Part shown: piece by piece, positions 34,221 through 43,372 of the stretch
How positions within the stretch are numbered: position 1 is the first letter of the stretch
Layout: each line of letters opens with the position of its first letter
Origin: Bog-473 sp963741995
Lineage (GTDB): Bacteria; Actinomycetota; Acidimicrobiia; Acidimicrobiales; RAAP-2
Reading direction: 5' to 3'
DNA: 64,000 nt
Assembly: GCA_963741995.1 (NCBI GenBank)
Contig: CAVUKI010000001.1
Coordinates: 124,001 to 188,000 of the forward strand
Notes under the pieces: model-generated
The model's database searches: none
What the model was told of the DNA's origin: nothing
Seen by the model: only the letters and a program-made list of their open reading frames with translations
Translations under genes and position numbers: made by a program

Positions 34221-35150
34221 TCAGCTGCTTTGATATGCGCGCGAATACGTGTCGACCAACGTGGCGTAGGTCTCAGCGACGACATCGACAACGTGGTCTC
34301 CGGTGACCGTGCCGTGGAGAAACTCTCGGAGAGGTTCCTCCCAAATGGTGCGACCGACAGCAAATCCGACAAACTGTTGGCTTGCCGCCACGGTCAGCCA
34401 ATGCTCAACCCGTTCGAGCGGGGCATCCCGACCCAGCACGATGCATTCGGCCGGATGTGTGGTTTCGGCCGCCACCGCGGCGAGCACCGTGTCGGCCGCA
34501 GCCGTAGTCTCGTATCCCTCCAACTTCCAGATCGTCGGATGAACTCCACCCTCCTGAAGCTCCGCGATCACGTGCGCAGTCAGGGCCGGCCGTGCCTCGA
34601 GATCAAATCCATACTGATCTCTGTTGGCAGCCAGTTGTTCAGCCGTGGGTGGCACGAGGAGCTCGACGAGCCAACGTCGGTTGGAACGCTCGGCCCAGTC
34701 GGAAACGGCGGCCAGGCGGGTGATCTGAGTTCGGCGCGTGTCGTCGTCGTCGAGTGGGTTGAATCGGACGAGCGTCTTGACAAAGTCTGGATCGAAGGCC
34801 TCAACATGATCGGCGAAGTGTTCCCCGTACTCCAACTCGAACACCCTCGAACCGCTCTTCTCAATCGGCATCAGCAAGACCACGCCGTCGGATTTAGCCT
34901 TGCTGACTACATCAGCGCCGAAGTCTTCGTCGACGAGAACGCCCTCCCTACCGAAGCGAGCGCTTCCAGCGACGTGACGCAGCCCCTCATAGATGAGGGA
35001 CTTGGCGTCGCGCATCCTCGCAAGGTCGTCATCAGATGGCGCTCCGGGCACGTTGAAAAGTCCCTTGGCGAAGGATGCTCGGTGGTCCATGGCGAGAATG
35101 AAGAGCGGCTCATCGGGTGACGGCAACCATGAGTCGTTCGGCGTGCTCAT
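34221..35150 (-). CDS. DUF2090-type aldolase (5-dehydro-2-deoxy-phosphogluconate aldolase-like)
   Basis: A 309-residue protein. LFILAMDHRASFAKGLF at the start is the DUF2090 signature, the C-terminal half of IolC-type bifunctional proteins and related class II-like TIM-barrel aldolases. Further motifs are GVLVDEDFGADV, LLMPIEKSG, WLVELLVPPT and VGFAVGRTIWEEPL. It would cleave a 2-keto-3-deoxy or 5-keto sugar phosphate. There is no kinase domain, and other inositol genes are absent. It lies 70 bp downstream of the small MPCDG gene on the same strand and is probably in the AraC-controlled unit. Confidence 0.8.
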   Translation of the reverse strand: MSTPNDSWLPSPDEPLFILAMDHRASFAKGLFNVPGAPSDDDLARMRDAKSLIYEGLRHVAGSARFGREGVLVDEDFGADVVSKAKSDGVVLLMPIEKSGSRVFELEYGEHFADHVEAFDPDFVKTLVRFNPLDDDDTRRTQITRLAAVSDWAERSNRRWLVELLVPPTAEQLAANRDQYGFDLEARPALTAHVIAELQEGGVHPTIWKLEGYETTAAADTVLAAVAAETTHPAECIVLGRDAPLERVEHWLTVAASQQFVGFAVGRTIWEEPLREFLHGTVTGDHVVDVVAETYATLVDTYSRAYQSS

Positions 35151-35220
35151 GGTCGGCTGTCTGAGGTGTCGGCGTGCGCCGAGTCGACCGACCTCTTGCT
35201 CCTCGGCCAGGAAGGCCGCG

Positions 35221-35436
35221 TCATTGGGGGGTTCCCTGGTCCAGCCAGCGATCGAACAACTTCACCTGATCGTCCGGCCAGGGTCCGTCACAGGGCATTG
35301 TGCCGTCATGCAGTTTCGCCGCAATCGCGTCGACATGGCTGACGACATCATCGTAAAGCCAGAGATCAAACGCACGACGCATGGCCTCACGGTCCTTTTC
35401 GCGGAACAGGGGCCGTATGTCGCCTGCGAAGGTCAC
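35221..35436 (-). CDS. Small DIRPLFR/MPCDG-domain protein
   Basis: A 71-residue protein. GTG 35436 has GGAGG 5 nt upstream and is chosen over TTG 35517, which lies inside the upstream operator. The sequence holds GDIRPLFREKDREAM, a helix FDLWLYDDV and MPCDGPWPDDQV, ending WLDQGTPQ. This short module occurs alone or fused to other proteins in many bacteria (cytochrome-c-like without CxxCH). Its function is unknown. It leads the unit that continues into the aldolase. Confidence 0.7.
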   Translation of the reverse strand: MTFAGDIRPLFREKDREAMRRAFDLWLYDDVVSHVDAIAAKLHDGTMPCDGPWPDDQVKLFDRWLDQGTPQ

Positions 35437-35510
35437 TGGTCCTCCACCTATGGGATCGCTGGGCCTTTCGGGACTCACTGGAAAGGCCTCAGGATCCGCT
35501 CGACAGTCAT

Positions 35511-35559
35511 CTCCCAAAATTGCCAGCGCACAATATTCCGTGCGTGCACAGTTCTTGTC
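35511..35559 (-). promoter_or_regulatory. AraC operator copy A (upstream of the MPCDG/aldolase unit)
   Basis: Read on the minus strand it has TGTGCACGCAC (35540-35550), 9 bp, then TGCGCTGGCAATTT (35517-35530). The two boxes are direct repeats of TGYGCNNGCA set 20 bp apart, the usual AraC/XylS half-site spacing. It ends 80 bp before the GTG at 35436. An almost identical copy lies at 36911-36957. Confidence 0.65.
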
Positions 35560-35590
35560 TTACAGAGAACAAAGGCCGGCATGAGCTCTG

Positions 35591-36559
35591 TCAATCCCGA
35601 TGTGTCAGCTGATCCCGAAGCTGGTTCCGAGTGTGTCGTTGCAGGTCCCTCGGCGCGATGCCATAGGCGTGCCGAAACCGACTGCTGAAATGACTGGGAT
35701 CCTTGAATCCCCACCTTCGACTGATGAGGGCGATGGTGGTGTAGGCCTCGTTGGGTGCGATGAGGTCTTTCCGGGCGCCCTCGAGGCGTTCTGCAATGAT
35801 CCACTCGACGAGCTTCACACCAGCCGCATCACACAATCTGTAGAGATACCTGACCGAGATGTTGTGCGCTCGCGCAATGGTAACGGGTGTCAGATCTGCT
35901 TCAGTCAGGTGTCGACGGACGTAGGCGAATATTCTTGGGGCCAATGCGTCGGTGAGAGCGGCTCGACCGGATCGTTCATCGAGGGCGGCCGAGACAATCA
36001 GTGCCCTGACGAGTTGAGCGGTGGCAACACCGACCTCGGATGCGGTGGCGCTTGTCGAGACGAGGTCGGCATCGGCGCGTAGTCCGAGGAGATACTGGCT
36101 GACAAGGGGGAAGAGAGGGCTGGCAAACAGGCGTGTGCTCGCCTTGCGAGCGACTTCAACCGTCACTCCGAGTTCGTCGAAGGGAATCTCGATTGCAATG
36201 GTCGCACCGCGAACGAGGAACTCGTTCCGAGCAGTGGGGTCCACCATGAGGAGGTCCCCCGCCCTCAACAGTTGTTGGCGGCCTTCTTCGGTTGAATGTC
36301 CCGTGCCGTAATTCTGAACGCAGAGAGCGATCATTGGATCCAGCCCCGACGGACTGTCTCTGATCACGCTCATGCCGGGACTTTCAAGGGAAAAGAGCTT
36401 CGTAGTACCGAACATCCAACCCTCGATTCGAGTTGAATCCGCTGCCTCCTGACTCGTCAGATTGACCTCTCGCGGCATGTCGGCTTGCACAAATGCGTCG
36501 TGAACGGCGTCGCGTCTCGTCCCTGGATCAACGTCCCGAGTATCCAGCAGCAGCGCCAT
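35591..36559 (-). CDS. AraC-family transcriptional regulator
   Basis: A 322-residue protein. The N-terminal half (about 30-200) is an AraC-binding-like domain of the type with EFLVRGATIAIEIPFDELG. The C-terminal tandem HTH (about 215-320) has TIARAHNISVRYLYRLC as the first helix pair and WGFKDPSHFSSRFRHAYG as the second. It binds DNA as a dimer on direct repeats and usually activates when an effector binds. It lies between two transcription units that each carry the same operator pointing at their first gene, so it is very probably their regulator. Confidence 0.9.
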   Translation of the reverse strand: MALLLDTRDVDPGTRRDAVHDAFVQADMPREVNLTSQEAADSTRIEGWMFGTTKLFSLESPGMSVIRDSPSGLDPMIALCVQNYGTGHSTEEGRQQLLRAGDLLMVDPTARNEFLVRGATIAIEIPFDELGVTVEVARKASTRLFASPLFPLVSQYLLGLRADADLVSTSATASEVGVATAQLVRALIVSAALDERSGRAALTDALAPRIFAYVRRHLTEADLTPVTIARAHNISVRYLYRLCDAAGVKLVEWIIAERLEGARKDLIAPNEAYTTIALISRRWGFKDPSHFSSRFRHAYGIAPRDLQRHTRNQLRDQLTHRD

Positions 36560-37067
36560 ATTCCCGAGTTTTCCTCCCTGCGGAGCCTCTTTTTCCTCGG
36601 AAGCTGCCGACCGGGGAAAGCTAGCCAGCGGGCCTCCTCAGGCTGCCCACAAGACGAGCCGAGGCAGATGTTTCACCCCGGAAATCGGGTTGTCAAGAGT
36701 CCAGGACAGCAAGGTCCGAGCCGCGCACGTTCCCGACCCTCGCGAAGAGGCCTGGCGAACCGGAGCAAATGGCTCCAAGGATTCCAGCCAAATCAGCCGC
36801 AGGTTCCCGAACGCTTTCACGGTCTGGTCGAGGGGGCTCCTGGCATTTCGTGGCGCCTGCGTCGCTCTCGGCTGGTCGAGCTGAGAGCAGTCAGCCCAGT
36901 TCACTGTTGGACCAGAAGTGTGCACGCACAGAAAGCTCTGCGCTGGCAATTTGGGCAAGCGGCCGACGGAGTCGCCACATCCATATGGGCTCGTGGTGAG
37001 TCATCGTGTCGCATCTTTCAGGCCACATGAAACGCCGAGGCGTTCACCCAGAAAGAGAGGCTCCGGA
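36560..37067. other. Intergenic stretch carrying an AraC operator
   Basis: About 510 bp between the AraC start and the hydrolase. Apart from the operator copy at 36911-36957 nothing was recognised; open frames on both strands lack protein-like composition. Confidence 0.45.
36911..36957 (+). promoter_or_regulatory. AraC operator copy B (upstream of the alpha/beta hydrolase)
   Basis: TGTGCACGCAC at 36920-36930, 9 bp, then TGCGCTGGCAATTT at 36940-36953. Over 47-49 bp it matches copy A at about 41 positions, in the orientation that points at the hydrolase start 114 bp downstream. The surrounding sequences do not match. Confidence 0.65.
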
Positions 37068-37895
37068 ATGGGCACGATCACAACGAAGGACGGCGTCGAG
37101 ATCTTCTTCAAGGATTGGGGATCAGGTCAGCCCATCGTGTTCAGCCACGGTTGGCCTCTGTCGTCCGACGACTGGGACGCCCAGTTGATGTTCTTCCTGC
37201 TTCAGGGCTATCGCGTCATCGCCCACGACCGCCGCGGTCACGGGCGGTCAACCCAGACGCCCGACGGTCACGACATGGACCACTATGCCGACGACCTGGC
37301 AGCCGTGACGGAACATCTCGATATCCGAAATGCCATCCACGTCGGCCACTCGACCGGGGGCGGCGAGGTGGTCCGCTATCTGGCTCGACACGGCGAGAGT
37401 CGAGTAGCCAAGGCGGTGCTGATCAGTTCGGTGCCACCCTTGATGGTCAAGACTGATGCCAACCCGGGCGGGCTTCCCAAGAGCGTCTTCGACGGCTTCC
37501 AGGTCCAAGTTGCGACGAAGCGTTCCCAGTTCTACCGCGACCTTCCCGAAGGCCCCTTCTACGGCTTCAACCGCCCCGGCGTGACGCCGATAGAGCCGAT
37601 CATCCAGAACTGGTGGCGACAGGGCATGATGGGCGGTGCGAAGGCGCACTACGACGGCATCGTCGCCTTTTCGCAGACCGATTTCACCGAAGACTTGAAG
37701 GGGATCACAGTGCCGGTGCTCGTGATGCACGGCGACGACGACCAGGTCGTCCCCTACGCCGACTCGGGGCCTCTGTCCGCCAAGCTCGTCAAGAACGGGA
37801 CGCTCAAGACTTACAGCGGCTTCCCGCACGGCATGCCCACGACGCAGGCGGAGACAATCAACGCCGACCTGTTGACTTTCTTCAAGGAAGGGTGA
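37068..37895 (+). CDS. Alpha/beta hydrolase (non-heme chloroperoxidase-like esterase)
   Basis: A 275-residue protein. ATG 37068 follows AGAGAGG. The oxyanion HGWPLS loop is at 27-32, the nucleophile GHSTGG gives Ser95, MHGDDDQVVP the acid (about Asp224) and GFPHGMP the His (253). The whole sequence fits the cofactor-free haloperoxidase/esterase group (arylesterase with perhydrolase side activity). It hydrolyses esters or lactones in the cytoplasm. It is probably induced through the AraC operator upstream and may open a lactone that the partner unit's aldolase pathway uses. Confidence 0.9.
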   Translation: MGTITTKDGVEIFFKDWGSGQPIVFSHGWPLSSDDWDAQLMFFLLQGYRVIAHDRRGHGRSTQTPDGHDMDHYADDLAAVTEHLDIRNAIHVGHSTGGGEVVRYLARHGESRVAKAVLISSVPPLMVKTDANPGGLPKSVFDGFQVQVATKRSQFYRDLPEGPFYGFNRPGVTPIEPIIQNWWRQGMMGGAKAHYDGIVAFSQTDFTEDLKGITVPVLVMHGDDDQVVPYADSGPLSAKLVKNGTLKTYSGFPHGMPTTQAETINADLLTFFKEG

Positions 37896-38280
37896 CATCG
37901 GGCACTCGGCCTTCACAACGAAGTTGCCGTCTTCACGTGTGACACCTGGGAAAGCAACTCAGACGAGGAGCGCGGTACGGCTTCGGAAGTGAGACCATGG
38001 CGATTAGCCCCGGGTCTGGTCGATCTTCCCTGCCCACCTCCAGAATCGCATCGAGTCGTGCCTGGATGGACCGGTGAATCCCACGTGGGAGCGCGCTTGT
38101 TCGGCGCCTGTCGAATGCTCAACAGACACACAATTGCTCGATCCTCCTTCGTGCGGGCACCCCAATTTCATAAGCCCCTAAAGATCGTGTTGTGGTCAGA
38201 CGAAACCACTGTGTCGCGCCATGCGCTCGCCAGCCTGGAACGGTCGAGCGGGCATGCGTGTCGGCGGAGAGGGAGTGGAC
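37896..38280. other. Intergenic stretch, nothing recognised
   Basis: About 385 bp between the hydrolase and the diguanylate cyclase. No convincing gene, RNA or long hairpin was seen. Confidence 0.4.
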
Positions 38281-39691
38281 ATGGTTACCGAGGATGAGTG
38301 GTCGGGAGAGGTAGCCAAGTCGGCCCGGTTCCGACTGATCAGTCCCATCATTGCCCTCGGTGCGTTCGGACTGATCTTCATCCCGTGCATGATGGCGGGC
38401 CAGGCGCTGGCCTCGGGCATCTACGCCGACCTGGTGGCGGTCGGCATTCTCTTGGGCATCATGTTTCCTCTGGCCTTCGTACTGGTGGCCATGGGGGAGC
38501 GCAACCAGCGCCGCACCGATGAGAAGGTCCGCAATCTCAACGCCGAGCTGAGCCATGCCGTGGCCGACGCCGAGCGGCTGAACAACGAGCTCAGCGAGGC
38601 CATGTCCGACGCCGACCGCCAGGCCGAGATCCGCGATGCCCAGGTGCAGCGGCAGCGCTTCGAGAGCCGCCTGGCCAACGCACTCGACATGGCCGAAGGC
38701 GAGCCCGAGGTCATCGAGGTCATCGAGCGGTCCTTCGCGACCGTGTTGCCGGAGGCGCCGGCCGAACTGCTCCTGGCAGACAACAGCCACGCGCACCTGC
38801 ATCGCATGGCGGCCGTGGGTCCCGAGGGAAAGCCGCCGAGCTGCGGCGTGGACTCGCCCGACCGGTGCCCGGCGGCGCGTCGTGCGCAGATCCAGGTCTT
38901 CGCTGACAGTGATCACCTCGACGCGTGTCCCAAGCTGCGCAACCGCCCGGAGGGCCGGCTCTCGGCCCTCTGCGTGCCCGTTTCCATCATGGGCCGCACG
39001 GTGGGTGTTATCCATGCCACCGGTGAGCCGGGGGCGAAGGTGGAGGACGATCACGTCGACGACTTGGCCACGCTGGCGAAACTGGCCGGGGCGCGCATCG
39101 GCTTGCTCAGGGTCATGGCCGAGACCCAATTGCAGGCCTCGACTGACACGCTCACCGGACTGCTCAACCGGCGGTCATTCTCCGAGCGGGTTGCCGCGAT
39201 CCCAGCGCACCTTTACCCGGTTGCCATGGCCATGGCCGACCTCGACCACTTCAAGATTCTCAACGACACCTACGGGCACGAAACGGGAGACCGGGCGTTG
39301 CGACTCTTCACGCGTGTCCTGCGAGACTCGCTTCGGACCAGCGATGTGTCATCGCGCTACGGCGGCGAGGAGTTTGCAATCGCCTTCCCGGACTGCTCGG
39401 CGGTAGACGCGGACGCGGGCGCTGAACACCGTGCGCACCCAGCTTGACGCCGCCATCACTGTCGGTGGACTCCCCAAGTTCACCGTGAGCTTCGGCGTGA
39501 CTGAATGCGAGCCGGGTGAGGAGCTCGCGACCATTCTTCGACGGGCAGACGATGCCCTGTTGCAAGCGAAGCGGGAAGGCCGTGACCGAGTGGTCTTGCA
39601 CGATGCGATGGGAGAGTCGAGTGAAGTGCCGAGCGGCGGCCGGGCGAGCGTTCTCCCGTTGCTGGAGGACGACTTTCAGTCAGTGGATTGA
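38281..39691 (+). pseudogene. Membrane GAF-GGDEF diguanylate cyclase, frameshifted as sequenced
   Basis: ATG 38281. Two transmembrane helices (about 19-40 and 49-71), a coiled coil (75-125), a GAF domain (about 135-280) with four cysteines (CGV, RCPAARR, DACPKL, LCVPV), then GGDEF. The active site is GGEEF at 361-365, with the inhibitory RxxD (RTSD) at 352-355. At about 39414-39424 the frame shifts. The last third (VRTQLDAAITVGG, FTVSFGVTECEPG, ADDALLQAKREGRDRVV) continues in another frame; dropping one G of GCGGGCG restores it. The domain is otherwise intact and would make c-di-GMP from GTP. Confidence 0.8.
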
Positions 39692-39741
39692 CTCGGAACC
39701 TGGACGGAATCGAGGGCGTCTCGAAGCCGTTCGCCGAGGGC

Positions 39742-41301
39742 TCAGATCGGGATCGACTGGGCGAAGTGGAACACGTCGTCCGGGTCGTATCCCCGCTTCA
39801 CGTGCTGCAGCCGAGGCAGGTTGGACCCGTAGTACGCCTGCTGCCAGTCGGCCAGGGTGGGGTCGATGTAGTTCTGGTAGGAGCCCTGCGTCACGGGCTC
39901 GAACACGTTGTGGAGATTCTGGAGCCACGCGGAGGCGGCCGACTTCGCACTCTGAGACGGGGGAGTGGAGGCGTATGTGATCGAGGATTGGGCACACGAG
40001 ATCGCAGATCGGTGGACGAAGGCGGTCTCGCTCCCCGCCACTTGATTGATAGTCCCGCCGTAGCCGTCGAACACCACGCCACCGCCGGCACCGGGTAGCG
40101 ACGAGGGGAGGAAGGATAGAGCTGAGACAATGGCGGTCACCGCGCTCTCGGGGAGCGGTCCGCCGACGTAGGACGACTTGGCCACGAAGGGCGACTGGGC
40201 CGGCGTGGCGCACTGGGCCACGGGCTTGCCCTCGCACCCGGCCTCAATCATGGTGGCGGTCAGGTAGTCCTCCGGGCCGACGAAGCGGTAGGTGGTGCCG
40301 TCGCTCACGGCAGATGTCAGCGGAGTCAGTGCTGCGGTACACGCACTCACCGATCCGACGAACACCCCGGTCACTTTGACGAGACCACCCCCGACGGTCC
40401 CGCTGCTGAAGAGTTGGCAGTTGGCCCACAGTTCGTCAGGCGCCGTCGGGATCCATCGGAGCCAGGCATCGAGAACGCTGTCCGCCGCTCCCCATGGCCA
40501 CTCGAGTGTGAAGAGCGTGATGGCTTCGGGAACGGGATAGGCCCGGAACTCGAATGAAGTGACGACACCGAAGTTGCCACCCCCTCCGCCGCGGCAGGCC
40601 CAGTACAGGTCCTCGTCTCGACCGGGCCCGCATCGGCGCAGCATGCCGTCCGCGGTGACGATCTCGACTGTCGTGAGTTGATCGCATGTGAGCCCGTACG
40701 CACGGGAGAACACGCCGACCCCTCCGCCCAGTGCCAGCCCGGCGATCCCCACGGTGGGGCACGATCCGCCCGGCAGAAGAAGGCCTTGTGCCGCCAACGT
40801 GCTGTAGACGTCGATCAGCATGTTTCCGGCTCCCACCGTGACGAGTGTCTCATTGGAGCCGATCGCCCCGCCGACGGAGATCGCATCCATGCTCGATACG
40901 TCGATGACCAGGCCGGGACAGGACGAATAGCCGCCGTAACTGTGCCCGCCCGAGCGCGCCACCACCTGCACGTTGTGTTCGCGGGCGAAAGCGAGACAAC
41001 GTTGGACATCGCTTGCGGGCCCACATTGGGCGATGGCTGCTGCGTCCGGGACGTAGACAGCGTTGTAGAGATGCCCGGCCGCGGCATACCCGCTGTCACC
41101 AGGTTGCAGCAATGGTCCGACCAGAGAGTCGGCCAATTTGGACCAATCGGGTGGGCCCTGGCTCGTCTTTGCCGATGGGGATGTGCTGCTGCTGGCGTCG
41201 GCGGAATGCGGGTTTGAACTCGAGCACCCATCCCCTGCAACGCCAGCGATCAGCCCCGATCCCACGACGGTAGCTCCGCGCAGAAACGAGCGACGGTCCA
41301 T
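39742..41301 (-). CDS. Secreted BBE-type FAD-linked oxidase (Tat substrate)
   Basis: A 519-residue protein. RRSFLRG at 3-9 and a hydrophobic stretch indicate Tat export; a Ser/Thr-rich linker follows. ARSGGHSYGG places His120 for the 8-alpha FAD bond and GGSCPTVGIAG places Cys181 for the second covalent link, as in berberine-bridge enzymes and hexose oxidases with bicovalent FAD. The C-terminal BBE motif is NYIDP ... AYYGSNLPRLQHVKRGYDPDDVF (split). It oxidises an alcohol or sugar and reduces O2 to H2O2. The neighbouring Ohr gene fits peroxide production. Confidence 0.88.
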   Translation of the reverse strand: MDRRSFLRGATVVGSGLIAGVAGDGCSSSNPHSADASSSTSPSAKTSQGPPDWSKLADSLVGPLLQPGDSGYAAAGHLYNAVYVPDAAAIAQCGPASDVQRCLAFAREHNVQVVARSGGHSYGGYSSCPGLVIDVSSMDAISVGGAIGSNETLVTVGAGNMLIDVYSTLAAQGLLLPGGSCPTVGIAGLALGGGVGVFSRAYGLTCDQLTTVEIVTADGMLRRCGPGRDEDLYWACRGGGGGNFGVVTSFEFRAYPVPEAITLFTLEWPWGAADSVLDAWLRWIPTAPDELWANCQLFSSGTVGGGLVKVTGVFVGSVSACTAALTPLTSAVSDGTTYRFVGPEDYLTATMIEAGCEGKPVAQCATPAQSPFVAKSSYVGGPLPESAVTAIVSALSFLPSSLPGAGGGVVFDGYGGTINQVAGSETAFVHRSAISCAQSSITYASTPPSQSAKSAASAWLQNLHNVFEPVTQGSYQNYIDPTLADWQQAYYGSNLPRLQHVKRGYDPDDVFHFAQSIPI

Positions 41302-41372
41302 CAGCCCCGAACAACCTCGGCCATCATGCGAACCCCGCCGGCCACGGTTGCCGACACTACGTCAGTCCATGA

Positions 41373-41819
41373 TCACGTTGCGGTTGGTACCTGTTGGCCG
41401 TTTGCCTTCAGGGTCACTTCCACGTTCCCACGGGTGGCGTTGGAGTAGGGGCACACCTCGTGCGCTGCAGCCACGATGGCTATGGCGCGCTCGGAATCGC
41501 TGACTCCGGGTAGCGAGACATCGAGCCCGACGGCAACGTTGAACCCACGGTTCTCGGTAGTGATCAGGCTGACCTCCGAATCAATGGAAACGGCCCCGAG
41601 GTCCACTTTCTCTCGGCGTCCGACAACGCCAAGCGCCCCTTCAAAGCAAGCGGCGTAACCCACCGCGAACAGTTGCTCAGGGTTCGTGCCTCCGCCGCCG
41701 CCCCCCATTTCGACCGGGGTGCGCAGCTGAACATCCAACGCACTGTCGCTGGTCACTCCGTGTCCGTGGTCTCGGCCGCCCGTCACGTGGGCGTGGGCCG
41801 TGTAAAGCGATTTGGCCAT
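41373..41819 (-). CDS. ohr: Organic hydroperoxide resistance protein
   Basis: A 148-residue protein. ATG 41819 follows GAGAGGAG at good spacing. Both catalytic cysteines are present: Cys58 in FAVGYAACFEG and Cys123 in EVCPYSNATRGN. The arginine loop near GGGGGGTNPEQL is also typical. It reduces organic hydroperoxides using lipoylated partners in the cytoplasm. It lies 72 bp upstream of, and in the same direction as, the BBE oxidase. No OhrR-type MarR regulator is adjacent. Confidence 0.92.
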   Translation of the reverse strand: MAKSLYTAHAHVTGGRDHGHGVTSDSALDVQLRTPVEMGGGGGGTNPEQLFAVGYAACFEGALGVVGRREKVDLGAVSIDSEVSLITTENRGFNVAVGLDVSLPGVSDSERAIAIVAAAHEVCPYSNATRGNVEVTLKANGQQVPTAT

Positions 41820-41915
41820 GTTCGACTCCTCTCGAGCGTCCGTCATTTCGACGCTATCCGCTCTCCCTCAGGTTTCCCCCGGCTTCATGGAAGGGCTCGG
41901 GCGCAGACTCTTCCC

Positions 41916-43274
41916 TCAGAAGCCCAGATCGACGACGGGTCGCTCCAGGGGGTTGACGTTGACGGCGCGCAGGGCCGCTGCGAGCTGGTCGTGGGGCTGG
42001 CCGGCCAAGAAGCCGTCGAGGGTGCGTTCGAAGTTGGCGATGCCGCCCTCGATGCCCTCTGAGAGGCGCATGTAGTCGAAGCCGTCGTTGTGCAGGCCTT
42101 TTTTGCTGGCGGGGCAGGTTGGAGAAGGTCTGGGTCGGGATGGGGGGCACCCCTGGGTCGTTGCACTCCCAGATCTCGGGCGGCGTGGGCGGCCCGGGTT
42201 CTTGGCCCGCCGGATAGCGCGTGCCGGACCAGATCTCCATGAGGGTCTCTTCGGGCCCGAGGGGCCGGAAGCGATACGAGCTCGCGCTCGAGTACATGGC
42301 GAGCACGAAGTAGTGGGGGAAGGCGTAGAACATCGTCTCGTTGAGGCCCTGATCCTCCAGCTCGTTGAGGTCGGGGATATCGGCCCCGCGCCCGGTGTGC
42401 CAGGCCACCACCGCCTCGTTGAGGGTGCGGTGCCAGGTCGCCATGGCCTCGCTCGGGTCACCCGAGAGCTCGATGTCACGCTGGGCTTCGGCCACCGCCA
42501 CGTCGTTGGCGTGGACCATGCCCCCCATGCCCTCGCTCATGACGTGGAGGTAGTGCAGCTCGGCGTGGACGAAGCTCGTCGGGTCGAAGGCGGCGGGTTC
42601 CTTGGGTGCGAACCTCTTGGGGATGACGAGCTCGGGGTGGGTCTCGATCACGTGGTACTGCTCCAAGAAGGCTTCTTCGGCCAGCTTCCAGTTCACCGGG
42701 AGCCGGAAGGCATGCCACCACTCGGTGCGCATGGAACTGACCTTCCAGGCGTCGGGGATGGTGGCGAAGGGCTCGATGCAGCTGCGCAGGGGCGGGGCAG
42801 AAGCGTCGAGGTTGATCCACGCACAGGCGCCCCAGAGCTCGCAACGCACCGGGACCAGGTCGATCTCCGGCGCTTCGAAGTTGTGTTCGGAGAAGGACTT
42901 GGCCCGAGAGATGAAGGTGTTCTTGCCGTCGAGGCCGTAACACCAGCCGTGAAAAGGGCAGGTGAAGCCCGACTTGAGGCGACCCCGGCCCTCTATGACC
43001 TTGACGCCGCGGTGCCGAGTTCTGGAAGGCCGCCACGTCGTTCTCGGCGGTGCGCACCACCACGACGGACTGGTCGAGGATCTCGTACTCGACGAAGTCA
43101 CCGACGACCGGGATCTCTTCGAGCCGACAGGCCATCTGCCAGACCCGGGGCCAGAACAGCTCGGCCTCCATTTGATAGAAGTCCGGGTCGAAGTAGCGCT
43201 CCTTGGGGATGCGGTCGGGGACCTCGACGCGAGAGGACGCCGAGGGGGGCGCAGCGGCGGTTCTCAGCTGTCAT
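41916..43274 (-). pseudogene. Rieske aromatic-ring oxygenase large subunit, three indels
   Basis: Reading begins at ATG 43274 (GGAG 9 nt upstream). Pieces in different frames: RIPKERYFDPDFYQ, then MEAELFWPRVWQMACRLEEI to VAAFQN, then HRGVKVIEGRGR with CPFHGWCYGLDG, and finally LHNDGFDYMRLSEGIEGG to PVVDLGF. Breaks lie at a C6 run near 43231-43240, at 43014-43020 and at the T6 run 42099-42104. The second removes the first Rieske cysteine (C-x-H); the second pair CPFHGW is intact. The mononuclear iron site WKLAEEAFLEQYHVIETHP (His/His) is present. It would hydroxylate an aromatic or related ring. Confidence 0.75.
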
Positions 43275-43372
43275 GGCGCACGCTCCTTTCTCCCCTCTGC
43301 GGCTCCATGCTTCTGCCCATTTGGATCTGGGTCACGTCTGCAGCATCTCCAGCAAGACCGTAGTGTCGCGGC

